33,990 nt of DNA, taken from an uncultured Sediminibacterium sp. GTDB taxonomy: Bacteria; Bacteroidota; Bacteroidia; Chitinophagales; Chitinophagaceae. The translations under genes were made by a program, and so were the position numbers. How positions within the stretch are numbered: position 1 is the stretch's first letter; each line of letters opens with the position of its first letter. Positions 1-9,443 of the stretch are shown here, in pieces. The notes beneath the pieces are model-generated. The model was given only the letters and a program-made list of their open reading frames with translations, did not search any database and was not told the origin of the DNA. The DNA lies in NCBI RefSeq assembly GCF_946481145.1, contig NZ_CAMLMJ010000031.1:1-33990 (forward strand), written 5' to 3'.

Positions 1-1361
1 GTATACCCCATATTTTTACTCCTGATATAGTGTAATTGCTTCTGGATGATAAAAGTAGATACCAATAAAAAAAGTGAAATACCAAATTGAAATACCGTTA
101 AGGATCTTCTAAGTGTATTACCTGAACCTGATCTTGCAAATGATCCTTTCAGTACCTTAATCGGCTGAAACCGCGAAACAACTAGAGCTGGATAGCTGCC
201 CGATAAGAAAATAATAACCAGCATAGATCCTAATAATGCCAGAAGGATCGTTTTTGAATAAAACAGACTGAGTGGAATTTCTTTATCTGTAAGTTGGTTG
301 AATAGTGGTAAAACAAGCCATACGATTACTACAGTAAGTAAAGTGGCAATTACGGTTAGTATAACCGATTCACCCATAAACTGTACAAAAATCTGTTTGA
401 AGGAAGCGCCGACTGTTTTACGGATACCTACTTCTTTAGCACGCTCAAGGGATCTGGCAGTATTTAAGTTAATATAGGTAAAACAAGCGATCAATAAAAT
501 CAATAACGCCACCCCGGTTATGATATAGATATACTGAATATTATTATTCGGTTCAAAGCTATCGTAAGGAGATAATAAGTGAATATTAAAAAGTGGTTCC
601 AGGAAATAAGTGAGGTAAACACTGCCCTGGTCTTTCATTTCTTCTTTGATAAAACCAGGAATCTTTGCTTCTACTGTTTTAATATCATCCGGACTTCGCA
701 TCAGCAGATAAGTAGTATAATTGGCATTCCAATACGTTCTGTCCTGATTCGCTTCCAGAGAGGAAAAAGAAGCCAGCATATCAAAACGCATTTGTGAGTT
801 GGATGGAATATCCTCCATAATGCCGGTAACTTCGTAGGGTATACGGTTTGATCCTACATATAAAATTTTGCCAACCGGATCGGTATTCGTAAAATATTTA
901 TATGCGGCAGTTTTTGTAAGAATAATTTTGTTTAATCCTGATAAAGCCGCTTTGGGGTTACCCTGCGCCATTTTAAAATCGAAAAGATCAAAAAAGGTAG
1001 AATCGGCAAACATTACTTTCTTCTCAGAAAAAAGTTTGTCTTCATACGATATTACCCTTTCATACTGTATCATCCTGACACCTTCCTCAATCTGAGGAAA
1101 CTGTTTCTTGAAGGCAGGTAAAACTTTGGTGCTGGTAAAGTTGCCCGTAGTTACGCTTCCGCCAAAGCTATACTCCATTATAACCCTTGCAATACGATTT
1201 CCCTTACTGTGAAATTTATCATAGCTTGTTTCATGTGCAATGTATAAGGTAATTAGTACGCAACAGGATAAGCCTACCGTTAAACTAAAGATGTTAATGG
1301 CAGTGTAAAACCTGTTTTTGAACAAACTTCTTAATGCAGTTCTAAGATAATTTTTAAACAT
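1..1361 (-). CDS. MacB/FtsX-type ABC transporter permease (partial, C-terminal part beyond window)
   Basis: This frame is open from an ATG at 1361 to the left edge (453 codons) without a stop, so the gene is cut by the window and not broken. It starts MFKNYLRTALRSLFKNR, followed by a first membrane helix, a MacB_PCD-like extracytoplasmic domain, and then the FtsX signature AKEVGIRKTVGAS near residue 310 with further helices. This is the first half of the duplicated architecture seen in its three neighbours. It lies 28 nt downstream of the 800-residue permease and is probably cotranscribed with it. The family exports or mechanically handles envelope substrates (MacB, LolCE, FtsX, BceB relatives). 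The substrate cannot be read from sequence. The family call is firm; the specific role is unknown. Confidence 0.9.
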   Translation of the reverse strand, partial: MFKNYLRTALRSLFKNRFYTAINIFSLTVGLSCCVLITLYIAHETSYDKFHSKGNRIARVIMEYSFGGSVTTGNFTSTKVLPAFKKQFPQIEEGVRMIQYERVISYEDKLFSEKKVMFADSTFFDLFDFKMAQGNPKAALSGLNKIILTKTAAYKYFTNTDPVGKILYVGSNRIPYEVTGIMEDIPSNSQMRFDMLASFSSLEANQDRTYWNANYTTYLLMRSPDDIKTVEAKIPGFIKEEMKDQGSVYLTYFLEPLFNIHLLSPYDSFEPNNNIQYIYIITGVALLILLIACFTYINLNTARSLERAKEVGIRKTVGASFKQIFVQFMGESVILTVIATLLTVVIVWLVLPLFNQLTDKEIPLSLFYSKTILLALLGSMLVIIFLSGSYPALVVSRFQPIKVLKGSFARSGSGNTLRRSLTVFQFGISLFLLVSTFIIQKQLHYIRSKNMGY

Positions 1362-1388
1362 AATACGTGTTTTATGTACAGTGTTATA

Positions 1389-3791
1389 TTATTCTGATCG
1401 CAAATTTTTAACCGGATTTTCTGTGGCTGCTCTAACAGCCTGAATGCTGATTGTTGTTAGTGCTATCACTGTTGCTAAAATACCTGCAACCAGGAATATC
1501 CAGAGCTGTATGTCAATCCTGTATGCATAATTGCTTAACCATTCCGACATTGCCCACCATGCTAGTGGACTTGCTATTAAAATGGCAATACATACCAAAA
1601 AGATGAACTCTTTGGAAATCAGTTGAACGATATTCCCGACGGACGCACCCAATACTTTTCTAATGCCAATTTCTTTGATCCTTCTTTCTGCAGTAAATGC
1701 GGCTAATCCAAATAAGCCTAGTGCTGATACGAATATGGTAATGAAGGCAAACAAAAGCATGAGGGTAGTTATCCGCTGATCTGTTTTATATAATTCTTCA
1801 AAATCCTGGTCCAGGAAATGGTATTCAAAAGGAAGCTTAGGGAATAATATTTTCCATTCTCTTTCTATTGCAGCGATTCTTTCGCTGGTATTGCCTGAAG
1901 CTATTTCAAGAAAAATGGTAGATTTCCAGGATGATTGTCCGGTGATGAGTAAAGGAATGATTTTTTCGTGCATACTCCTGAAATGGAAATCCTTCACAAC
2001 GCCAATAATTGTTCCAGTATCACCACCACGTGTAAATCGCTGACCAATTACTGGCTTTCTGATGCCTAACTCTTTTATTCCTGTTTCATTGAGAATATAT
2101 CCATGCTCGTCGGCTTTGTTATTATCCCTGAACCAATGTCCATCGATCATTTGAAGATTAAACATCTCCTTAAATGTTTCATCTCCAGAAAGGATGGAAA
2201 GGGTTGGATTAAAATCCTTATTCCTTCCGTCCCAGTCAAACCCGCCGGAAGAAGAACTCTGGTTGTCAAGAATTGATCCATTAGCCTGTGAAATACGGTT
2301 TATACCGGAGATCTTACTAAACGAATATTTGATTTTATTGGAAAAAGCAGGAATTTCTTCTCGCTTCATTCCTTTAGTAACGTTCCAGGGTAGGGTTAGT
2401 CGTACAATCTGATCTTTTTGGTATTGATTATTGCTCTGTTGTATATGTTTCATTTGCATATAGGCAATAATCGTACTACCAATAAGGGTAACCGAAATGG
2501 TAAATTGTACTACCACTAGTGCTTTTCTGAAAAAACTATCTTTTACTACCGGTAAGCTACTTCCTCTTAAAACTTGTAGTGGCTTAAAGGAAGTGAGTAT
2601 CAATGCAGGATATACTCCATTTAATAAGGTAGCTAAAGTAAGTGTGCCTATTATAAGTGTAGGAATTTGCCAGTTGGAAAAGTTAAGGCTGAAATTATTT
2701 TCTGTGAAACGATTGAAATAAGGAAGGGTTACCTGAACCAATAAAATTGTTATCAATAGGGCGACAAAACTTACCAAAGCAGATTCCGTCATGAGTTGTA
2801 TAAACAACGATTTATTACTGGCACCATTAATTTTTCTGATGCTGATTTCTTTGGCCCTGATACTTGCCCTGGCAGTACTTAGGTTTACATAATTGATACA
2901 AGCAGTTAATAATACAAGTATGGCTATAATAAAGAAAACCGTTACTATTTGCTTGTTGGTATGAGGAAAAGTATGGTTCTGTAGATCAGTTTCGAAATGT
3001 ATATTTTTTAAACCAACTAAACTGGTGCGAATGGTGCTGTCTTCCTTGTTTTTACGAAGTAATTCTGTTAGCTTGTCTGCAACTTTATTTGCATTACTCT
3101 GTTCATTAAGCCGAATAAATGTTATGAAATTGAAATTGCCCCAGCTTTGTTCATTTCTGGCCCGCTCGGGGTCTTTAAGTAAAGCGGATATATCAGCTAA
3201 AATATCAAACTTGAAACTTGAATTGGATGGAATATCTTTAACAACTGCCCTTACAGTATAGTTTAAGCTATCCATCCTGAGCGTTTTTCCAATAGGGTTA
3301 TCATTCCCAAAGTATTTTTTTGACTTTGTTTCTGTCAGAACAAGGCTATATGGGTTATTGGAAAAATCGGTAAAACTTCCTGCCAGTAAATCATATGAAA
3401 ACAAAGAGAACCAGGAAGAATCAACATAGGCAATATTTGATTCTTTAATCAACGAGCTATTGTGCTCAAAAATGAGTGGGATCCAATTCCCGGAAATCAT
3501 CTTTGCGACTTTATTGATTTCGGGTACCTGAGAACCTGCTACCTTGGTGTAGGGTAGAGGAGAATTTTCCCATACCCAGGTTTCATCTGGGGAGACCTGA
3601 ATATGATTGGTAATCCGATATATGTTGTCTGCTTGTTTATGGTAATTATCATAGTTTATTTCATTAACTACCCAGATTAGAATAAGTAAAGAAACAGTCA
3701 TGCCAATCGATAACCCACTGAGGTTAATGATTAATGTTCTTTTCTGTTTAATCAGGCTTCTATAAGCGTTTTTAAATAAGTTTTGCAGCAT
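1389..3791 (-). CDS. MacB/FtsX-type ABC transporter permease, 800 aa
   Basis: This is an inner-membrane permease with an internal duplication: an N-terminal helix (about residues 20-42), a large MacB_PCD-like periplasmic domain, an FtsX core with AKEISIRKINGAS near residue 315, a second helix and periplasmic domain, and a second FtsX core with IKEIGIRKVLGAS near residue 703. It ends in the NPVKNLRSE tail common to Bacteroidota members. Classical MacB is about 650 residues with a fused ATPase; here the ATPase is separate (8651-9328) and the permease is doubled, so one chain may supply a pseudo-dimer. The gaps to its neighbours are 10 nt upstream and 27 nt downstream, as expected in an operon. 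Substrate unknown. Confidence 0.92.
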   Translation of the reverse strand: MLQNLFKNAYRSLIKQKRTLIINLSGLSIGMTVSLLILIWVVNEINYDNYHKQADNIYRITNHIQVSPDETWVWENSPLPYTKVAGSQVPEINKVAKMISGNWIPLIFEHNSSLIKESNIAYVDSSWFSLFSYDLLAGSFTDFSNNPYSLVLTETKSKKYFGNDNPIGKTLRMDSLNYTVRAVVKDIPSNSSFKFDILADISALLKDPERARNEQSWGNFNFITFIRLNEQSNANKVADKLTELLRKNKEDSTIRTSLVGLKNIHFETDLQNHTFPHTNKQIVTVFFIIAILVLLTACINYVNLSTARASIRAKEISIRKINGASNKSLFIQLMTESALVSFVALLITILLVQVTLPYFNRFTENNFSLNFSNWQIPTLIIGTLTLATLLNGVYPALILTSFKPLQVLRGSSLPVVKDSFFRKALVVVQFTISVTLIGSTIIAYMQMKHIQQSNNQYQKDQIVRLTLPWNVTKGMKREEIPAFSNKIKYSFSKISGINRISQANGSILDNQSSSSGGFDWDGRNKDFNPTLSILSGDETFKEMFNLQMIDGHWFRDNNKADEHGYILNETGIKELGIRKPVIGQRFTRGGDTGTIIGVVKDFHFRSMHEKIIPLLITGQSSWKSTIFLEIASGNTSERIAAIEREWKILFPKLPFEYHFLDQDFEELYKTDQRITTLMLLFAFITIFVSALGLFGLAAFTAERRIKEIGIRKVLGASVGNIVQLISKEFIFLVCIAILIASPLAWWAMSEWLSNYAYRIDIQLWIFLVAGILATVIALTTISIQAVRAATENPVKNLRSE

Positions 3792-3801
3792 GTATGTTAG
3801 A

Positions 3802-6159
3802 TTATTCGGTTCTCAAACTTTTTACCGGATTTGATGTAGCTGTTTTGAAAGCGTTTAGTCCAACAGTTATCATACAAATAAGCAAAGTGATGCAACCCAC
3901 CAGGAAGAATATACCAATGCCCATATTTATCCTGTAGCTAAAATTGCTTAACCACTCACTCATTAACCACCAGGCAATCGGGATAGCAATTGCAAACGAA
4001 ATAAGTACCAGTACAAAAAACTCCTTCGACATAAGTGTAAGTAAGCTTTGAACAGAAGCTCCCAGGATTTTCCGGATACCTATTTCTTTGGTTCTTCTTT
4101 CTATGGAAAAAGAAACGAGTCCGAATAAGCCAAGGCAGCATATGAAAATTGCAAGACTTGCAAATAGGAAAGCCAGGCGAGCAATAAGTTGTTCATTCGC
4201 AAATTTGTCGTTAAAGGTGGTATCAGCGAACTTGTATTCAAATGGGTATTCGGGGATATATTTCTTGTAATTGTTTTCGATAAGGGCCAGCGCTTTCTTA
4301 ACATCTGCGCCTTCTTTTACCCTGATGTTGATGCTGCCAACCCAATTAGGTTCATATGAAATCATTAAGGGAATAGGTAACGCAAAAGGAGAAGTCATAA
4401 TAAGGTCATCAATAATACCCGTAATTCTTTTTTCTCTACCGCCCCAGGTAATGGTGGAGCCAATCGGATTTTTTAATTTCATAACCCGAATGGCTTCTTT
4501 ATTAAACATTACAACACTGGAATCACCTGCTTTGAAATCACGGCCCTCAATCATTTTAGCCTTCATGATATTGGTGAAATTTTCACCGGTTCCAAGAAAG
4601 CCAATAACGAGGTTAGGATCTTCCGGAGCACCGACCCATCTTACACCAGAGGTAAATCCGAAAATGTCACTTACTGGTAAACTGGTTACATTTACTGCTT
4701 CAATTAAACCACTGGCCAGTAAGCTGTTTTTCAACACTTCGTAGTTTTTGGCTGCGTCATTATTAGCTGTTACCATGATCAGGTTATTGGTATCATAACC
4801 TAAGTCTCGGTTCTGCACATGTTTTATTTGTTGATAAATGATGAGCGTAGCAGAAATCAGGATAATCGACACCGCAAATTGCGCCGTAACCAATACACGC
4901 CTGGGAAGTAATGCACGTTTGCCAGGCAGAAAACTGCCTTTCAACACTTTAACAGGTTTCATGGCAGATAAATAGAATGCCGGATAACTTCCTGCAATTA
5001 ATCCTGTAACGATAATTATGCCTAAAGTATAGAACCAGAACTGAGCTTGTGCAAAGGGTATGGGTATTTCCTGCTTTAGTAACCTGTTAAAAGGGGGTAA
5101 GCCAACATAAATAATGCATGCTGCGAATACAAAAGCAAAGATGGTCATTAATAAAGATTCACAAAGGAACTGCGCCAATAATTGCTTTTTCTCTGATCCT
5201 AATGTTTTCCTGATACCTACCTCGCGTGCTCTTTTTTCAGAACGTGCGGTAGAGAGGTTCATGAAATTTACGCAGGCAATAATTAAGATGATAATGGCAA
5301 TCCATGTAAACAGGTTTACGTACTGAATGCGGCCGCCGGTATTTTTACCATCCCTGAATTCTTCGTATAAACGCCATTTACTCATGGGTTGCAATAGTAA
5401 ACTGCCTCTTGTAGTAGGATTTTCACTTGGAGAGTTTTTCTTGATCAGGTTCAAAAACTTTTGTTCCAGTTGGGCAATGTTTGTCCCGTTTTTTACTTTA
5501 TAAAACGTTCGGTTATTACAATTTACCCAATCATTAATGGATTGCTTGATCCAGTCTGAACTCAGGTTAAAAGGAATAATTGCATCAAATACCAGCGTAG
5601 AGGATGGTACAATGTCTTTGATTACGCCTCTTACGGTAACAGATCTGTGACGGTTCAGTTCTAATATTTTTCCTACAACATCGGTATTGTTGAAAATAGC
5701 TTTTGCAGTACTTTCTGTTAGAATAATGCCATCCGGTTCTTTTATGGCTGAGGGATCGCCATGCACAAAATCATAAGAGAACACATCAAAAAAATCGCTT
5801 GTTACCGTAATGGTAGGGCGTTTAATTTTCTTTTCTCCGGCGGTAAAGAGGGTGTTTTCTCCATAAGACACTAGGGTAGAACCTTCTACTTCCGGAAAAT
5901 TTTCCTTTGCTGCTTTTGGAAGGGGAAACATAAGGTCTGAGCCAGTGGTGAGTTCTCCATTAAAATTTCTTGTAGAAAACCCCTGGTAAACCTGGCTGTA
6001 GTTGGCCTGTGTTTTATTCCAGCTTTTTTCATACTGTACCCATAAAAATATCATTATGGTACATGCCATACCAATACCTAATCCAGCTATATTTATAAAG
6101 GAGAACATTTTGTTCTTCCAGATATTTCTCCAGGCGATGGTGAAAAAATTGCGAATCAT
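3802..6159 (-). CDS. MacB/FtsX-type ABC transporter permease, 785 aa
   Basis: This is a paralogue of the flanking permeases with the same duplicated plan. It starts MIRNFFTIAWRNIWKNK, followed by a first helix at about residues 20-40, then a periplasmic MacB_PCD-like domain. The first FtsX motif, AREVGIRKTLGSE, lies near residue 313 and the second, TKEIGIRKILGAS, near residue 691. The chain ends NPVKSLRTE. It lies 25 nt downstream of the 810-residue permease and 10 nt upstream of the 800-residue one. The periplasmic domains differ clearly from those of the paralogues while the FtsX motifs are kept, which suggests different substrates or partners and not a recent duplication. A role in export or envelope maintenance is inferred from family only. 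Confidence 0.92.
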   Translation of the reverse strand: MIRNFFTIAWRNIWKNKMFSFINIAGLGIGMACTIMIFLWVQYEKSWNKTQANYSQVYQGFSTRNFNGELTTGSDLMFPLPKAAKENFPEVEGSTLVSYGENTLFTAGEKKIKRPTITVTSDFFDVFSYDFVHGDPSAIKEPDGIILTESTAKAIFNNTDVVGKILELNRHRSVTVRGVIKDIVPSSTLVFDAIIPFNLSSDWIKQSINDWVNCNNRTFYKVKNGTNIAQLEQKFLNLIKKNSPSENPTTRGSLLLQPMSKWRLYEEFRDGKNTGGRIQYVNLFTWIAIIILIIACVNFMNLSTARSEKRAREVGIRKTLGSEKKQLLAQFLCESLLMTIFAFVFAACIIYVGLPPFNRLLKQEIPIPFAQAQFWFYTLGIIIVTGLIAGSYPAFYLSAMKPVKVLKGSFLPGKRALLPRRVLVTAQFAVSIILISATLIIYQQIKHVQNRDLGYDTNNLIMVTANNDAAKNYEVLKNSLLASGLIEAVNVTSLPVSDIFGFTSGVRWVGAPEDPNLVIGFLGTGENFTNIMKAKMIEGRDFKAGDSSVVMFNKEAIRVMKLKNPIGSTITWGGREKRITGIIDDLIMTSPFALPIPLMISYEPNWVGSINIRVKEGADVKKALALIENNYKKYIPEYPFEYKFADTTFNDKFANEQLIARLAFLFASLAIFICCLGLFGLVSFSIERRTKEIGIRKILGASVQSLLTLMSKEFFVLVLISFAIAIPIAWWLMSEWLSNFSYRINMGIGIFFLVGCITLLICMITVGLNAFKTATSNPVKSLRTE

Positions 6160-6184
6160 GTATATTCTTTTTAGTATTTTTTGA

Positions 6185-8617
6185 TTATTCAGTTCTTAAA
6201 CTTTTTACTGGGTTGGTAAGCGAGGCTTTGATGGCCTGTGCACTTACCGTTATCATTGCAATAAGGATTGCGATGAAGCCTGAAAGGATAAACACCCACC
6301 ATTCTATATTAATCCGAAATGCAAAACCTTGCAACCAATTATTCATCACCCACCAGGAAACCGGGAAGGCTATAATTGTTGCTATGAAAACCAGCAGTAA
6401 AAAATCTTTGGATAACATGGTGGTGATATTCGAAATGGTAGCACCTAATACTTTGCGGATACCAATTTCCTTAGTGCGTTGTTCAGCCATATAGGTGGCG
6501 AGTCCGAATAAACCTAAGCAGGCAATAATGATTGCCAACAGCGAAAAAGAAAAGGCGATACTTCCCATTCTTTGCTCACTTCTATACATATTTTCAAAAC
6601 TTTCATCAAGGAAACGATAGCTAAATGCCAAGGATGGAGCCATTGATTTCCATTTTGATTCAACCTGTTTTATTAAATCCGGGATATTATTTGAAGCAAT
6701 TTTAAAACAACCAATCCATCCTCTAGAGCCAAGTTTCATACAAACAGGACCTATTTGTTGACGAAGTGATTCGAAATGAAAATTTTTCACTACGCCAACA
6801 ATCGTATAAGCGGTGACACCTGCATTACCGTCATTAAAGTTATCTCTTGTATAGATTTGTTTTCCAATCGGGTCTTTATAACCTATCATGGCTGCGGTGG
6901 TTTCATTGATAAGTATGGCTGTAGAGTCAGTACCAAACGCTCGATTGAAGTTGCGCCCTTTAATTATTTCCATACCAAGGGTATTGATGTAATCGTAATC
7001 AATTTCCCAAGTTTGCATATTCCAGCTGTTTTTGGAATTCATAACAGCTTCGCTTGAGAATGTGTTATCACTTCTTGATGAAAAAGAAACTGGTAAAAAA
7101 CTTGTAATTGTGGCACTCTTTACTCCCTGAATTTGAAGTACTTCATTTTTGAAGGCAGTTGCGCCTTCATTTAATCCATTAATGCCACTAACCAATAACA
7201 CTTGTTCTTTATTGAATCCTAATTTTTTATTTTGAATAAAGTTCAGTTGTTGGTAGATGACTAAAGTGCCTATAATCAGTATTATGGATATGGCAAATTG
7301 AAACACAACTAATCCATTTCTTAACCAGCTTTTTTTGAATCTGCCGAGTTGATTGCCTTTTAAAACTGCCAGAGGTTGAAATTTCGACAAGAAAAATGCT
7401 GGATATATGCCTGCAAAAATCCCTACTACAATAGGTAATGAAACTAAAATGATTAAAATGTTGCCTTTTCCAATGCTTGCACTGGAAAGTTGCTTGGTGG
7501 CTACTACATTAAAATAGGGTAGTATTAAAATTGTAATTAGGATGGCGATCAGAAGAGAAATAATCACCATTATGATCGACTCACTTAAAAATTGTTTAAT
7601 AAGGCTGGATCTATTTGAACCTAATACTTTTCTGATACCTACTTCCTTTGCTCTGTTCGCTGATCTTGCAGTACTTAGGTTCATAAAGTTGATACAAGCA
7701 ATCAAAAGGATAAAAAGTGCAACTGCTGAGAAAATGTACACAAATTGAATGCTTCCGTTCTGTGACAATTCAGGAAATCGATCTGATTTTAAATGAATAT
7801 CTCTTAATGGTATCAGCGAATAGCTAAGGTTGTTTCCTGCACGCTTAAATTCGTCCATGCTTTTGATATTCATGAACTGGCTAGCTTGAGGTAGAATATA
7901 CCTGTCAATAACCTGAGTGAAGTTTTTTTCAAATTCTTTTGGATCGGTTCCAGCTTTTAACTGAATATAAGTATGAAAATTATGGCTCAAATAATTCCCC
8001 ATTTGGTAATTGACATTTTTCATGGAGAAGATCATGTCAAACTTAAAATGGGTATTCCCCGGTATATCTTTCATTACCGCAGTGATCTTATAAGGTGTTC
8101 TATCTGCTTCAATATATTTGCCAATGACCTCTGTAGAATTAAAATATTTTTTCGCTGTTGTAGCTGAAATAACTACGGTGTTCGGTTCAGATAGGGCAGT
8201 ATTCCTGTCGCCACTTAGTAATGGCAAAGAGAATACCCGGAAAAAAGTAGAGTCTGCATGACATACCAGTTCTTCATTGATAAAATCGTTTCCTTTTTTT
8301 ACAAGTTTTGATCCAGAGGAAGCATAGATGCGGGTATATTCAATAACCTGAGGGTAATCTTTTTTCAGGGTTTCACCCATAGGGTCAGCTGATACTGCAA
8401 GTTTGGATTCATTTCCTGAAAATAATATATCAGAATTGATTCTATAAATATCCGCGCCATTGCGAAAATGTCTATCGTAACTTAACTCATCAGATACATA
8501 TAATGCTATCAAAAGAAAACAAGCCAGGCCAATAGCTAAACCTGAAATATTAATTACCGAAAAAGCTTTATTCTTTAACAGATTTCTCCAGGCAAGTATG
8601 AAATAATTTTGTAGCAT
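6185..8617 (-). CDS. MacB/FtsX-type ABC transporter permease, 810 aa
   Basis: This is the first permease after the ATPase gene (33 nt gap). It begins MLQNYFILAWRNLLKNK, with a first helix around residues 20-42, then a periplasmic domain, an FtsX motif AKEVGIRKVLGSN near residue 325, a second periplasmic domain and a second motif TKEIGIRKVLGAT near residue 715. It ends NPVKSLRTE. The two-halves architecture equals two classical MacB membrane parts joined end to end. Being adjacent to the only ATPase gene in the cluster makes it the most obvious partner, but the ATPase probably serves all four permeases. Function beyond ABC permease is not visible. Confidence 0.92.
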   Translation of the reverse strand: MLQNYFILAWRNLLKNKAFSVINISGLAIGLACFLLIALYVSDELSYDRHFRNGADIYRINSDILFSGNESKLAVSADPMGETLKKDYPQVIEYTRIYASSGSKLVKKGNDFINEELVCHADSTFFRVFSLPLLSGDRNTALSEPNTVVISATTAKKYFNSTEVIGKYIEADRTPYKITAVMKDIPGNTHFKFDMIFSMKNVNYQMGNYLSHNFHTYIQLKAGTDPKEFEKNFTQVIDRYILPQASQFMNIKSMDEFKRAGNNLSYSLIPLRDIHLKSDRFPELSQNGSIQFVYIFSAVALFILLIACINFMNLSTARSANRAKEVGIRKVLGSNRSSLIKQFLSESIIMVIISLLIAILITILILPYFNVVATKQLSSASIGKGNILIILVSLPIVVGIFAGIYPAFFLSKFQPLAVLKGNQLGRFKKSWLRNGLVVFQFAISIILIIGTLVIYQQLNFIQNKKLGFNKEQVLLVSGINGLNEGATAFKNEVLQIQGVKSATITSFLPVSFSSRSDNTFSSEAVMNSKNSWNMQTWEIDYDYINTLGMEIIKGRNFNRAFGTDSTAILINETTAAMIGYKDPIGKQIYTRDNFNDGNAGVTAYTIVGVVKNFHFESLRQQIGPVCMKLGSRGWIGCFKIASNNIPDLIKQVESKWKSMAPSLAFSYRFLDESFENMYRSEQRMGSIAFSFSLLAIIIACLGLFGLATYMAEQRTKEIGIRKVLGATISNITTMLSKDFLLLVFIATIIAFPVSWWVMNNWLQGFAFRINIEWWVFILSGFIAILIAMITVSAQAIKASLTNPVKSLRTE

Positions 8618-8650
8618 AAGGCATTAGTTATGTGGTGAATTTTACTAAGA

Positions 8651-9328
8651 TCAAACAAGCATATTTTCAATTACAGTTTGCCCATCAAGCATGCGAATGA
8701 TTCTATGGCTATACCTTGCGTCATGTTCAGAGTGTGTTACCATTACGATTGTTGTACCCTGTTCATTCAAATTGGTGAGTAATTCCATTACCTCATTACC
8801 ATTGGATGAATCGAGGTTTCCGGTAGGTTCATCTGCCAATATTAATTTGGGGTTATTAACTACCGCTCTTGCAACGGCAACCCTTTGTTGTTGACCACCG
8901 GATAGTTGTTGTGGATAGTGGTTTCGCCTATGCATGATTTGCACCTTTTCGAGCACTTCTTCAACTTTGGCCTTTCTGTCCGCAGCTTTTACACCTGTAT
9001 AGATTAATGGTAATTCTACATTTTCAAAAACGGTTAATTCATCTATGAGGTTAAAACTCTGAAATACAAATCCGATATTTCTCTTGCGTAAATCGGCACG
9101 CTGGCGTTCATTGAACCCCGCAATCTCCTGGCCATTGAAAATAAAACTGCCTGCATCAGGATCATCCAGTAATCCCAGGATATTTAAAAGAGTAGATTTT
9201 CCGCAACCCGACGGACCCATCACTGCCACAAATTCACCTGCTTTAATTTCCATTGAAAGTTTATTAAGTGCAATGGTTTCTACTTCATCGGTTCTGTAAA
9301 CCTTTTCTAGATTGGTGATTTTTATCAT
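8651..9328 (-). CDS. ABC transporter ATP-binding protein, LolD/MacB type
   Basis: The 225-residue cytoplasmic ATPase has every nucleotide-binding motif: Walker A GPSGCGKST (residues 38-46), Q-loop Gln90, signature LSGGQ (142-146), Walker B LILADE (162-167) and switch His199. The size and the LGLLDDPDAG segment after Walker A match the LolD/MacB/FtsE-like class that energises FtsX-type permeases from the cytoplasmic side. It is the only ATPase in the operon, followed by four permeases and preceded by the adaptor gene. The 111-nt gap to the adaptor stop holds an inverted repeat and could attenuate or stabilise the transcript. The family call is secure; assignment to lolD or macB by name is not justified. 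Confidence 0.95.
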   Translation of the reverse strand: MIKITNLEKVYRTDEVETIALNKLSMEIKAGEFVAVMGPSGCGKSTLLNILGLLDDPDAGSFIFNGQEIAGFNERQRADLRKRNIGFVFQSFNLIDELTVFENVELPLIYTGVKAADRKAKVEEVLEKVQIMHRRNHYPQQLSGGQQQRVAVARAVVNNPKLILADEPTGNLDSSNGNEVMELLTNLNEQGTTIVMVTHSEHDARYSHRIIRMLDGQTVIENMLV

Positions 9329-9373
9329 GTTGTTTTATTTGATAGTTTTTTTGTCAATTGTCAGTTGTGAATT

Positions 9374-9443
9374 GTCAATTGTGAATGGTGAATAGTGCGT
9401 TGTCAATATATAAGTCATTCACTATTCACCATTCACAATTCAC
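9374..9443. repeat. Intergenic inverted repeat, GTGAATTGTGAATGG family
   Basis: Arms 9374-9397 and 9420-9443 pair over 24 bp with one mismatch around a 22-nt loop; the core is GTGAATGGTGAATAGTG. The second arm runs over the TGA stop codon (9440-9442) of the adaptor gene. It lies between the adaptor and ATPase genes of one presumed operon, so it would be a processing, stabilising or attenuating hairpin in the message. Similar elements occur at 13851-13969, 15915-15980 and 29245-29330. Confidence 0.85.

Noticed and set aside
1..1361. Possible truncated or pseudogenised permease at the left edge
   Set aside because: The frame is uninterrupted up to base 1, so the truncation comes from the window boundary.
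4271..4744. 157-codon plus-strand frame inside the 785-residue permease gene
   Set aside because: It is antisense to a well-supported FtsX/MacB permease and has no recognisable motif, so it is treated as a chance frame.
9374..9443. Inverted repeat considered as ends of a small mobile element (MITE)
   Set aside because: There is no evident target-site duplication, loop size differs at each locus, and placement at stop codons is too regular for simple transposition; kept as a repeat.
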